A stretch of 64,000 bases of DNA from Chionis minor (lineage: Eukaryota > Chordata > Aves > Charadriiformes > Chionididae), in the NCBI GenBank assembly GCA_013398295.1, contig VZSF01003934.1:1106959-1170958 (forward strand), read 5' to 3'. Position 1 is the stretch's first letter, and the number at the start of each line of letters is the position of its first letter. The notes beneath the pieces are model-generated. The model was not told the origin of the DNA, did no database searches, and saw nothing but the letters and a program-made list of their open reading frames with translations. This document shows positions 1 to 10,800 of the stretch, in pieces. The position numbers were made by a program, and so were the translations under genes.

Positions 1-3000
1 TAGTATCACAAGCCTACGCTGCCCCTCTCTAGTTCAAGGTTTTTGTGTTGGTACTGATGAATTCAGATTTTATCCCATGTAAACATTTGGCTTCTGAACG
101 GATGTAGCGTCAACATTGACAATTTTACTTCAAAATAATTGAAATCTGAAAGGTTTCTCTATTGGTTTTACATGGCTTCACCATTTTGTTTGTAATGAAT
201 CCTTAACCCAAGTATATGAAAATGCAGCCAGATAAACAGCTGGAAGTCAGTATTAGCTGTCACAAATTAAGTAAATAGAAATATTTGTAAACACATGTAA
301 GCAGTCTTGAAAAGGCAGCTCAGATTGTCTGTATATCTCATATATCAGTCTATCTCAGATAATGAAATAAACACTTTACAAAAAGTCAGCCAATCTACCA
401 ACAATAACAGACCAACCAAACAAAACCCCACACACAGAGGGCGAAAGACAGCTAAAAGGTTTTTATTTGACAGGAATAGCAATCCATTCAAGTTGCTTGT
501 CTTTCTAAGTGGAGCCGGTTTACCTTATTTCAACTTGCTTTGACATTTTTGGTTCCCTCCCCAAATTGTTTCTAGACTATTTTCCTTGAGAACTTATTTT
601 ATAAATCAAATGTATCAATGTTAAATGACATCATGAGGTTCTAGTGGTTGTGAAGTACTTGCAAATAAGCTTTTGCTCTTGAGCCTCCAAAACCAAGAGT
701 ACTCATCTCTGAACCTTATTGAATTCATTTATATTTTATTGATTTAACATCTGAAGAATTTATATTTTCCCAAACCAGCTATCCCAGCTTGCTTGGCTAG
801 CTTTGTGCACGTGCTGCCCTTTGTTACTGGGTGTAACGCACACAGCATTCCCTGTACCTGGTCACTTTCTAAAGAAGAAAAATTCCACATTCACGAAGAT
901 ATTTTTGTTGGCTATCATTTTTATCACTAATAGGATGAAGAGTAATCATGAAAACAGACTAATTATTGGGAAGACTCACTTCCTGCAATAACTTATCACC
1001 GAGCCTACTGTAAATGTGGTACACACTGTAGATACAGTATTGTTGTCCCCTAAGACTGGAACAGCTGAGTATCACTCAAATCTGGAAGATCATGCACATT
1101 GCAGGATGAAAGGTTCCTTCAGGATGCAGAAATAAACCATCAATTCAGTGTAGTTGCCAACTGAATCAGGTGACTGAAGCTTGATTCATTGTGCATTTGA
1201 TATGGATTAACACACACAAACAGAAAACAAGAGTCTGTCTGCCTTGCCAGCTGTACCTGCCTGTTTTTTCCAATCTTGCTGTAGCACTTGCACAAGGTGC
1301 TAGGCAGATCAGAGCCTTCTGCTCATTCTTGGCACAGGACAACATGTAATACCCTGCATCAATCTGCACAGCTAGACTGCAGTTAGAGGAACCTTTTCTA
1401 GACGTTTCTAAGCACATTAGCAGGTCAAAATGGCATCCTGCAGTTACTTAGCCTAATCTACTACATAAGCTATTGAATTTCTTTGAGTTAATTCCTCCAT
1501 CAGTAACTGCAACTGAGGTTGAACATATCTATTTTAGAAAACATATTTCTAGAACTGCGAAGGTAAAAAAAGCCTATAAAACGCTTGGTAATTTTTTTAA
1601 ACTGTCAAAAATGTTTCTTATTGCTCACTGAATGTCTGACTACAGATCCTAATATTGATTCATACCGTGTATCATATTTTACAGTGAGGGGCCCTAAATC
1701 AGGTCTGATCTGGTGTTGAGTATGTGAAATAAATAAAGCTCTTTGATTTTCTCCTTTAGGACACTTTAGTCCTTTTCTTGGCTCTTTCTGAATTCTCTGA
1801 TTTTTCAAAATATAGAGCTAGAATAAGAATGCTGATTTTATAATATGGACACCTTTAGCCTCTAGGAAGAGAAATGAGACCAACCAGCTCATTCCTGTAG
1901 GCTACAAAATAGCTGCTCATTGAAGACTACCATTTAGGTAATAACTGCCATAAGCTACATACAAAAAAGTTATCCAGTCCATTATCAAGACTACTGAGCC
2001 AGCTGCTCTCCAGTAGACATTTTACATTTACTCTGTGAAAATCTTTTCCTTCCTAAAACTTATATTGGAAAATTCTTATTTATGAACTGAAACAACTGAA
2101 ATTGGAATAGACAAACTTGCAAGCTGACCATAAAACTGTCTTTAATTAAGAAAACAGCTGAACTCCAAATCCAGGGCATATTCTTTGCATCTGAGACAGA
2201 CCAGAGAAAACATTTTAAAGCCACGTCTCATATGACAGTTAAGCATTTCACTAGAAAGAGCAATCTAATGTTTACTTCCTTTGCTCTAATTTCAAACCAG
2301 AGCAACACTAAAAAAACCCACCTGATACGCAGGTCCTCCACTGAGGTCATTATGAGAGCCTGTACCTAGTTTCTGACTTAAAAGGATGTCACACATGTAC
2401 TCCCTAGTGAACAGGAAACTGCGCGAACGCTTCTTGTGGTTTTGAGTTTCAGATCACACTATTGGCAATATAGCAAAGACATGTTGCCTTTACATTATTT
2501 GGGGTTTTTGCAGTCAATGTCCTATTTTCTATAACAGAGCAACTAAATAGCTCTATAGAATTTCTGCGCTGCAGTCAGAGACACAACTACAACAGGAGCA
2601 AGCAATAGCAATGGGAAAGTAGAGGCATGAAATTCAATGCAATTCATCATTTGCATACATCCACCAAGTTCCCAATGTGCTTAGACAATCTTTTGTAAAG
2701 TTTATGCTCCTGTTCCATCATTGCTATTGTTTAAAAATAGCTTAACCATGCCTGTACACGTTGCATTCATGCTTCTGATTTAGTGTAGACATACCCCCAG
2801 GGCTTGTTTGAATTAGGATCTCAGTCATGATTATAGCTGAGTAAAGTCCAAGCACCCTGTGTAGACGTGACCTAAAATCGTGCTGTGCTGGCTTAAATTG
2901 CTGCAGTTATCCTGACACAGCTCTACCCGCTTGTAAAATTTGGATCCAGTAACAGCATATTGGACCTAGCAACTGCTAAAGCCAGTTGCAATGTGGCCTG

Positions 3001-3304
3001 AGTAGAGACTAAGGTTAAGCCAGCTAAATGTGAGTGGTTACAGTGGGAGTTTATTTTGAATAAGAATCACTGTCTCAATGCTGACAAACTGATGGCTTGG
3101 ATGTTTTTGCAAGAAATAACTGCAGGCAATATATTTGGCACCAGATTACTACTCTGCATTTTCTGATTTTCAGAATAAGATTTCAGAAGTACATCACCAT
3201 CCCATCCTTCCCTCTTTGTCCATAAATCAATGAAAAAAACACTCACTACTCCTGCCATGTACAGCTTATTAACTTTGTCATTTATGATGCCTTCATGAGC
3301 CATG
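1..3304. other. Non-coding single-copy DNA
   Basis: AT-rich sequence with frequent stops in all six frames. The open frames here are below 85 codons and resemble no family I know. By eye A and C exceed T and G on the + strand in many lines, which fits an intron of a minus-strand gene. Apart from a possible DNA-transposon relic near 2.8 kb I see no repeat or RNA gene. Confidence 0.6.
2777..2880. repeat. Possible DNA-transposon (MITE-like) relic
   Basis: Two short segments about 80 bases apart share the core GTGTAGAC, at 2783-2790 (TTAGTGTAGACATACCCC) and at about 2859-2866 (CCCTGTGTAGACGTGACC). Similar 'TGTCTACAC' cores occur in old non-autonomous DNA transposons of turtles and crocodilians, as I recall them. 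The element would be ancient and decayed. No clear terminal inverted repeat or target-site duplication is visible, so the assignment is weak. Confidence 0.22.
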
Positions 3305-3944
3305 GCACATGTTCAGATTTCCTGAGACACGTAAAGCAATACTTCCTCCAGAGTGGCAGCCTCCAATAGAGAAGAAAATGCAGAGTATGAGGGTTTGGCA
3401 ACGCTCCACATTAAGATTGCACACAAATCAATGAAGAATGGACACTATTCAGAACTTTATCTTAGACAGCAAACTTAGAACTCATACCCTGCTTGAATAG
3501 GGGTGGGAATTCTTGGCAAATAACTAAGAAAAAGTCAAACCAGTTTAAAAGAAGAAAGAAAATACAACAAGAAACCACCAGTTACACAGAGAGGCAATAA
3601 CTTCCTAACTTTTTGAGTCACATTCTAAAATTTTCATGGGGCTCAGAGCCACACCCTTCTCTCTCCTTGTTTCTCTACACTTAGACCCTACTCCTATATT
3701 ATCCTTTATTGCTGTCTACCTAAATTCCATATTGCTCCCTCTCCGATTCCACACTCCCGATGTTTGAAGACAGTTCCCTTTCCACAAAGAAAGCAGGAAT
3801 TCTCAGGCCACCACTTCCTTTAGAAACTAGTTAATGCACCACACCTAACATGCAGTTAAGCTTTTCGCCATGTCCATAAATTTCATTTCACCACATATTG
3901 CTGCAGCTAGCTTCTGAATTATGGACAGGGCCTTTACATATGGT

Positions 3945-4283
3945 GACAGATGATGCAGAGAAGGCAGAGTCACTGAATTTGCCTTCTTTGCTTCAGTCTT
4001 CACTGCTCAGGCCAGCCCTCAGGAGTCCCAGACTTCACAGGTAAGAGGAGGTCTAGAGGAAGGAAGACTTTCCCTTGCTTGAGGAGGATCAAGTTAGAGA
4101 TCAGTTAAGTAAACATGACATCCATAAGTCCATGGGCCCTGATGGGATGCACCCACGAGTGCTGAGGCATGTGGCAGAAGTAATTGATGGGCTGCTCTCT
4201 GTTATCTTTGAAAGATCCTGGAGAACAGGATCTTTGGACTAGATGATCTGCAGAGGTCCCTTCCAAGCCCTGTGATTCTGTGG
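3945..4283 (+). mobile_element. CR1 LINE fragment, ORF2 RT region joined to 3' tail
   Basis: CR1 is an avian non-LTR retrotransposon. In a broken + strand frame the sequence reads EFAFFASVFTAQ (about 3977-4012), then a segment rich in Glu/Asp, then HKSMGPDGMHPRVLRH (about 4121-4168), ending FERSWRTG near 4215. These match the stretch just before and at the start of the CR1 reverse transcriptase as I know it. Directly after this, at about 4216, the sequence jumps to the CR1 3' end (TGGACTAGATGATCT, CCCTTCCAAGCCC, then TGTGATTCTGTGG). More than 1 kb of reverse transcriptase and the 3' UTR start are missing, so this is an internally deleted dead copy. A frameshift lies near 3975. Confidence 0.8.
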
Positions 4284-4509
4284 TAAATTGAGCAGGCAGG
4301 CTGAACCCACCTCTAGTCCTGATCCCACAACTGCCTGCACATTTAGGACACTAAGTCTGTATCCACGCAGTGGGATATCCTGAATACCCCTTCACCATTA
4401 CCTTATCAAATGAAGCTCCCTTCCTCATCATATGAATTCATCATATGAATTTATGTACCACCGTCACCCTGAAATAAGCAGAGATTGAACACCTACAGAA
4501 ATTCACTGA

Positions 4510-5290
4510 ATGTGGTGTTTGGATAGTGGCTTAGCAACTTCACCTGCCAGTTCCCTCAGGACCCACAGATGCATCTCATCAGATCCCATGGATTTGTGCA
4601 CCTCCAGGTTCACTGCCCTCCCTTTAATCCTGACCCATAAGCTCTTGGCTGGCACCTCACCCATGCCCGGGCAGACCTCTATGCACTCCAGCTAGTCACT
4701 GAAATATAGAGGGAGACACCCCCTCCTCGTCTCACCTGCTTGTCCTTCCTGAAAATCCTTCCATTCCAACACTCCAGTCATAAAGGGCATCCCACCACAT
4801 CTCCATGATGCCAATAAGATCATAGCTCTACAGGCGTGCACACATCTCTAACTCCTCTATTTATTCCCCATGCTATGTGCATTTGCATAGAGGCATTTAA
4901 GCTGGGCTCCCAGTGAAGCTGACTTACTGGCTGGAGTGGCTGGAAGTCCTTTATGTTGCACTCCAGGTGCTCTCCTGCTGATCTGTGATCCTTCTCCAGG
5001 CTCCATTGCTGGCACTGGCATCGAAACAGTAGGAGTGGGATGGATTGAGGTTCCCCTCCCCCAGCAACTTTAGTTTAAAGCCCTCTTCACCAGCTTGGCA
5101 AGCCTATGACCGAAGATGTTCTTCCTGTTCTCTGATAGATGGACCCCACCAGCCCCCAGCAGACTTGGTTTCTCAAAGTGAGTCAGATGGTTTAAGTAGC
5201 TGAACCCCTGGCTGTGGCACCAATCCTGTAACCATTTGTTGATTCACCAGATTCAACTGGCCTTTTCAAACCCCCTCCCTTTAGCTGGGA
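4510..5290 (-). mobile_element. CR1 LINE fragment: end of ORF1, start of ORF2, internal deletion
   Basis: Read on the minus strand, 5234-5070 encodes the C-terminus of CR1 ORF1, starting WLQDWCHSQGF, containing LLGAGGVHLSE and ending LAKLVKRALN followed by TAA. This is the end of the esterase-like domain; family members usually have DGVHL where this copy has GGVHL, so the supposed acidic residue is lost. Further along, about 4902-4860, LKCLYANAHSMGNK matches the start of the ORF2 endonuclease, and IGIMEMWWD (about 4815-4785) is its ETWWD-type motif. In-frame stops and a one-base loss after GNK kill the frame. Near 4640-4600 the endonuclease segment LWVRIKGRA jumps to LEVHKSMGSDEMH of the RT region, so there is an internal deletion. 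The 3' limit at about 4510 is approximate. Confidence 0.85.
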
Positions 5291-5510
5291 GGACTGATGA
5301 AAAAACTACCTGTGCTTTGCAAGCATGCACTTTGTGCTACCTGCCCAATGCAAGCGTCTTTTCAACTGTGCGGTGAACAGGAGTGATAAACTGATCTAGC
5401 TTTTAAAATTTTTTTTTGCAGTATTTTATTTAAGCTGAATCACTTTCTCTCATCTGTTTCAGAATTCAGCAGCGCGTTCATCTGTGATAGCACGAGTGAT
5501 AAAGTGATCT

Positions 5511-5511
5511 N
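5511..5511. other. Single-N contig join
   Basis: One N separates the end of copy A (AAAGTGATCT) from a restart of the sequence first seen at 3305 (GCACATGTTC). The same AAAGTGATCT context at 7890-7899 continues without interruption into unique sequence. This points to a contig end rather than a sequencing ambiguity. Confidence 0.85.
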
Positions 5512-6151
5512 GCACATGTTCAGATTTCCTGAGACACGTAAAGCAATACTTCCTCCAGAGTGGCAGCCTCCAATAGAGAAGAAAATGCAGAGTATGAGGG
5601 TTTGGCAACGCTCCACATTAAGATTGCACACAAATCAATGAAGAATGGACACTATTCAGAACTTTATCTTAGACAGCAAACTTAGAACTCATACCCTGCT
5701 TGAATAGGGGTGGGAATTCTTGGCAAATAACTAAGAAAAAGTCAAACCAGTTTAAAAGAAGAAAGAAAATACAACAAGAAACCACCAGTTACACAGAGAG
5801 GCAATAACTTCCTAACTTTTTGAGTCACATTCTAAAATTTTCATGGGGCTCAGAGCCACACCCTTCTCTCTCCTTGTTTCTCTACACTTAGACCCTACTC
5901 CTATATTATCCTTTATTGCTGTCTACCTAAATTCCATATTGCTCCCTCTCCGATTCCACACTCCCGATGTTTGAAGACAGTTCCCTTTCCACAAAGAAAG
6001 CAGGAATTCTCAGGCCACCACTTCCTTTAGAAACTAGTTAATGCACCACACCTAACATGCAGTTAAGCTTTTCGCCATGTCCATAAATTTCATTTCACCA
6101 CATATTGCTGCAGCTAGCTTCTGAATTATGGACAGGGCCTTTACATATGGT

Positions 6152-6490
6152 GACAGATGATGCAGAGAAGGCAGAGTCACTGAATTTGCCTTCTTTGCTT
6201 CAGTCTTCACTGCTCAGGCCAGCCCTCAGGAGTCCCAGACTTCACAGGTAAGAGGAGGTCTAGAGGAAGGAAGACTTTCCCTTGCTTGAGGAGGATCAAG
6301 TTAGAGATCAGTTAAGTAAACATGACATCCATAAGTCCATGGGCCCTGATGGGATGCACCCACGAGTGCTGAGGCATGTGGCAGAAGTAATTGATGGGCT
6401 GCTCTCTGTTATCTTTGAAAGATCCTGGAGAACAGGATCTTTGGACTAGATGATCTGCAGAGGTCCCTTCCAAGCCCTGTGATTCTGTGG
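6152..6490 (+). mobile_element. CR1 LINE fragment (copy B of 3945-4283)
   Basis: Same sequence as the plus-strand CR1 piece at 3945-4283, shifted by 2207 bases, including the same frameshift, the same internal deletion and the same TGTGATTCTGTGG tail. It is not an independent insertion. Confidence 0.78.
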
Positions 6491-6716
6491 TAAATTGAGC
6501 AGGCAGGCTGAACCCACCTCTAGTCCTGATCCCACAACTGCCTGCACATTTAGGACACTAAGTCTGTATCCACGCAGTGGGATATCCTGAATACCCCTTC
6601 ACCATTACCTTATCAAATGAAGCTCCCTTCCTCATCATATGAATTCATCATATGAATTTATGTACCACCGTCACCCTGAAATAAGCAGAGATTGAACACC
6701 TACAGAAATTCACTGA

Positions 6717-7369
6717 ATGTGGTGTTTGGATAGTGGCTTAGCAACTTCACCTGCCAGTTCCCTCAGGACCCACAGATGCATCTCATCAGATCCCATGGAT
6801 TTGTGCACCTCCAGGTTCACTGCCCTCCCTTTAATCCTGACCCATAAGCTCTTGGCTGGCACCTCACCCATGCCCGGGCAGACCTCTATGCACTCCAGCT
6901 AGTCACTGAAATATAGAGGGAGACACCCCCTCCTCGTCTCACCTGCTTGTCCTTCCTGAAAATCCTTCCATTCCAACACTCCAGTCATAAAGGGCATCCC
7001 ACCACATCTCCATGATGCCAATAAGATCATAGCTCTACAGGCGTGCACACATCTCTAACTCCTCTATTTATTCCCCATGCTATGTGCATTTGCATAGAGG
7101 CATTTAAGCTGGGCTCCCAGTGAAGCTGACTTACTGGCTGGAGTGGCTGGAAGTCCTTTATGTTGCACTCCAGGTGCTCTCCTGCTGATCTGTGATCCTT
7201 CTCCAGGCTCCATTGCTGGCACTGGCATCGAAACAGTAGGAGTGGGATGGATTGAGGTTCCCCTCCCCCAGCAACTTTAGTTTAAAGCCCTCTTCACCAG
7301 CTTGGCAAGCCTATGACCGAAGATGTTCTTCCTGTTCTCTGATAGATGGACCCCACCAGCCCCCAGCAG
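6717..7369 (-). mobile_element. CR1 LINE fragment (copy B of 4510-5162, cut at the N)
   Basis: Same sequence as the minus-strand CR1 fragment at 4510-5162. It contains the ORF2 endonuclease start, the internal deletion to the RT region, and part of the ORF1 C-terminus, and is cut by the N at 7370 within the ORF1 segment. Confidence 0.8.
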
Positions 7370-7370
7370 N
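7370..7370. other. Single-N contig join
   Basis: One N between the end of copy B (CCCCAGCAG) and a restart at sequence already seen at 4982 and 7189 (TCTGTGATCC). About 180 bases on each side are the same sequence, the mark of an unmerged contig overlap. Confidence 0.85.
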
Positions 7371-7679
7371 TCTGTGATCCTTCTCCAGGCTCCATTGCTG
7401 GCACTGGCATCGAAACAGTAGGAGTGGGATGGATTGAGGTTCCCCTCCCCCAGCAACTTTAGTTTAAAGCCCTCTTCACCAGCTTGGCAAGCCTATGACC
7501 GAAGATGTTCTTCCTGTTCTCTGATAGATGGACCCCACCAGCCCCCAGCAGACTTGGTTTCTCAAAGTGAGTCAGATGGTTTAAGTAGCTGAACCCCTGG
7601 CTGTGGCACCAATCCTGTAACCATTTGTTGATTCACCAGATTCAACTGGCCTTTTCAAACCCCCTCCCTTTAGCTGGGA
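7371..7679 (-). mobile_element. CR1 LINE fragment (copy C of 4982-5290)
   Basis: Copy of the 5' part of the minus-strand CR1 fragment. The ORF1 C-terminal stretch lies at 7623-7459 and again ends KLVKRALN plus TAA. The upstream limit of CR1 near 7680 is approximate. Confidence 0.78.
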
Positions 7680-7899
7680 GGACTGATGAAAAAACTACCT
7701 GTGCTTTGCAAGCATGCACTTTGTGCTACCTGCCCAATGCAAGCGTCTTTTCAACTGTGCGGTGAACAGGAGTGATAAACTGATCTAGCTTTTAAAATTT
7801 TTTTTTGCAGTATTTTATTTAAGCTGAATCACTTTCTCTCATCTGTTTCAGAATTCAGCAGCGCGTTCATCTGTGATAGCACGAGTGATAAAGTGATCT
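7371..7899. repeat. Partial copy (C) of the repeated block
   Basis: Repeat of 4982-5510 (offset 2389). Unlike copy A it continues past AAAGTGATCT into unique sequence at 7900. The continuous locus is therefore most likely 1-5510 followed directly by 7900 onwards, with 5511-7899 redundant. Confidence 0.85.
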
Positions 7900-10800
7900 A
7901 CACTGTGTAGGGACAAGGGGAAGACTGGGGCTGAAGACAAATACACAAGACTGCTAGCAGACTCATTAAAACGATCTCATGAAACCACATCGTTACTGTA
8001 TTCACAGTCAGAAAATGTAGGATAAGTCCATGTTTTGTGCCAACAGTCCTAGCTTAGTCCATGGTTAGAACTTTGGGAGCAATACTCCTTAAGAATTCAC
8101 CACCCCTTCCTGTCTTGTGCCCAGCTGCTTATTTTCTATCTTTGTGCTGCCCCCTGTCCTGTGCTGGCGCAGCTGCTTGTGCTCTGGATGGGTGAGAGAA
8201 GTAATGGGCAATGAAGCACTTACTGATCAGGGGCACCATTCCCTCAAGTGACTCTTGCAGCGGTTGTGGACATCAGAAGGGTGGGAGCAAATGACCGGGG
8301 CAGTGAAAAGGAATAGGAGACAGTACTTTCTGAAGCTAACAGTGCTGCCAAAATGCTGTTCGTGATCACTGTATCTCCAGGGTAGTAAGAGACCGAAAAG
8401 CAACTGAGAACAAGTTTCCAGGAGCAGCTGACAATCAGCGTCATTATAGAAAGAACTCTGTACAACAGACAGCATATTTGATTTTCCATCACGGACTTCT
8501 TGATCCTCCTTACAGGTGGCAGAGCAATAAAAGCACCGCCAGAGGTAAAATGAAGCATAAACCAGCTTCCCAGAACAAAACACTGTTTAATGTACAATCC
8601 TTATGCAAAGGTCTCCAGCAAACTACTCCGAGTTACATCCAGGATTGTTCTGGATTGTGAGTTTCAGGGAATTGAAATGGACGTTAATTCTCCCCTACCT
8701 GCCAGTTGCAAACTCAGCGTAACTGAGGATATAGCCCCTTGACCTCTCTCTGATTTAGTCCCAGAACACTGCCATTGCCAGCCAATGACCCTGAGCTATG
8801 TATTCAGAAGAAGAGCTGGAGCACTCTGTAGAACATTCCTATGAATCACATAACCCAAAAAGAATGTGGTTTTACAATCTTTTTTACCAGTGGGGGAAGA
8901 ATTTACTGGCACCAAAACTTGAATCCAGATGTTTTCATCAGGCACGATTTTGTTTTTCTTTGCTTTCAGTCATGACATTGAATACTGCCTACAGTTGCAT
9001 TAAATTAATAAAGTTACAAACAGGCAACATTCCTTACACATTTTCATTTACTTTGCAATATGCATTTACTTAGTTCCAGCAACACAACAATTCACTCTGG
9101 CACCATTTCAGCTTAACAGTTTAAAAAACCTGAAATTTAGCTAATGGTATATTTACTGCAAAGTAATTTTTCCTGCATTTTCCCTTCATGTAAGCCCTGC
9201 TGGTGACCACATACAGAGGCAGATAGATGTGCCTACACATACAAAGATTTATAAACTGAATAGCCATTTAAAAGTCAATAAAAAATCAATTCTTGTTCCA
9301 AAATCCAGCAGCTGGCCAGACTTAAGCAGACCTGACATACCATAAAAACTGACAGACAGTGGGATTACCCGTAACAAAGTTAAACACATACACTGTGGCC
9401 TGCAAGTTCAGTCCTGAGAGAATAAACTTCAAATTCAATTTCCAAATGGATCTGGACTAGTACCATTCAAAAGAAAATCTTCTCAGGAGCCCTTACTGAA
9501 TAGGCATTAAATGACCAACTGAAAAGACATTTAATGACCAAAACCAAATTAATTCGCAAGTGCTGGGAAAAATATATGCAAGTATTTCATTGTTTTGGTT
9601 CAGCTAATAAAAAGTCAGGAAAAATTAGTTGGGATCCAAGTAAGATTTTTCATTTGTTTTTCCCATAAGACAGCAAAAAATTGTGTCTCATTTCAAGTGC
9701 TTTTAAGAAAAGTAAACACAACGAAGACAGCTAAGTGCACAAAGCTGCCTAACCTCCTTGAGAAAGAAGAGTTTACCCTCTCAAAACTGTATCTTAACCA
9801 CAAGGTCATACCGTATGTTGGCACTGCATTAAGACCTTACGCTGCACTTTTCCTGTTCTGTGTGAAACATTAAACTGGCACTTAGACAGAGATCGCCTGA
9901 AAAATGATTTTTTTATTGAAGAGCATGATGATTAATGGGAGTTGGATGTGTCAGCCATTTATCCATCTCTCGCTATGTCTGTATTGGCAAGTCACGTGGC
10001 GTAACGGAAGCAAGTCAGTTGAGTGGGACCATTTAACAGAAACTGTTGGTATGGAGGATCCATCAGTCACGCCGCATGTGTGTCAGGAGTTTACTTGGGA
10101 CCAACTCTAGTGTCTTCTCATGAACAGAATTCCCATTTCCAGTTGGAGTGGCCCACCGTGCTCCCGCAGTACGTCTTCAGTTCTGTTTCATCTGAAAGAA
10201 AGCCAGTATTCGCACTGTAAGAACACCCCATAACACCAGCCAGACTGCAAGTGGCAACAGTTGAGAGATTCACTTCAAAAGCAGACTCCTCACCTTGTCC
10301 ACAGTACCAATGTACAAGCATCCTTTTAATCTTCCAGTACAGAGAAAAATTATACAACATCAAGAACATAAGCTACTTAAGATCTGGAAGTAAAGCAACT
10401 GACCACATATTACGAATGGGAACAAAGAAACTTTGGAAGAAAGTCACACATATCTGCACAACAGAATTAATTAAAATAAAAGTTGATATGAATTTTGGCT
10501 GTTGTTTTTCATGTATTCTTGCCAATATTTATTTTCTGTGAAAAGGTGGGGTTTTACGAGTGGGTACTTATCCACAGATTAATTGTCCTTTCTTGGACAT
10601 TTTACATAAATTGTCAGGCAGCAAGATAATAGTTGGAAGATAAGCAGCATAACTGGAACAGATGGTAATGTGAGCCAATAAAGTGGTGAGACAGAGAATA
10701 AATTAAAAATAATCTCAATTTTAGAAAGCTGATAACTTGTCCATCTTTCATTTGAATCACTCGGACTTTGGGTACGGTATGATCTCAATTTTAAGGAAAT

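Larger units (their letters stand above)
3305..5510. repeat. Full copy (A) of a locally repeated block
   Basis: This 2,206-base block is the complete version of a segment that recurs downstream. Positions 3305-5162 reappear at 5512-7369 (offset 2207) and positions 4982-5510 reappear at 7371-7899 (offset 2389). I saw no mismatches by eye. Both junctions are single N bases. The block holds a plus-strand CR1 fragment and an opposing minus-strand CR1 fragment. Identity plus 1-base N joins suggests overlapping contigs laid end to end rather than a true tandem duplication. Confidence 0.85.
5512..7369. repeat. Partial copy (B) of the repeated block
   Basis: Exact-looking repeat of 3305-5162 over 1,858 bases, bounded on both sides by a single N. 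It is wholly contained in copy A, as expected for a short redundant contig or alternative haplotig placed in the scaffold. It carries copies of both CR1 fragments. Confidence 0.85.

Noticed and set aside
5440..5631. 63-codon minus-strand frame across 5511
   Set aside because: It crosses the single-N contig join and is chimeric.
4510..6902. Two identical 61-codon frames at 4510-4695 and 6717-6902
   Set aside because: They lie antisense to the CR1 endonuclease/RT segment and are the same sequence in copies A and B of the repeated block.
8227..8660. Three overlapping frames (118, 117 and 60 codons)
   Set aside because: They overlap in different frames and strands, resemble no known family and are of chance length.
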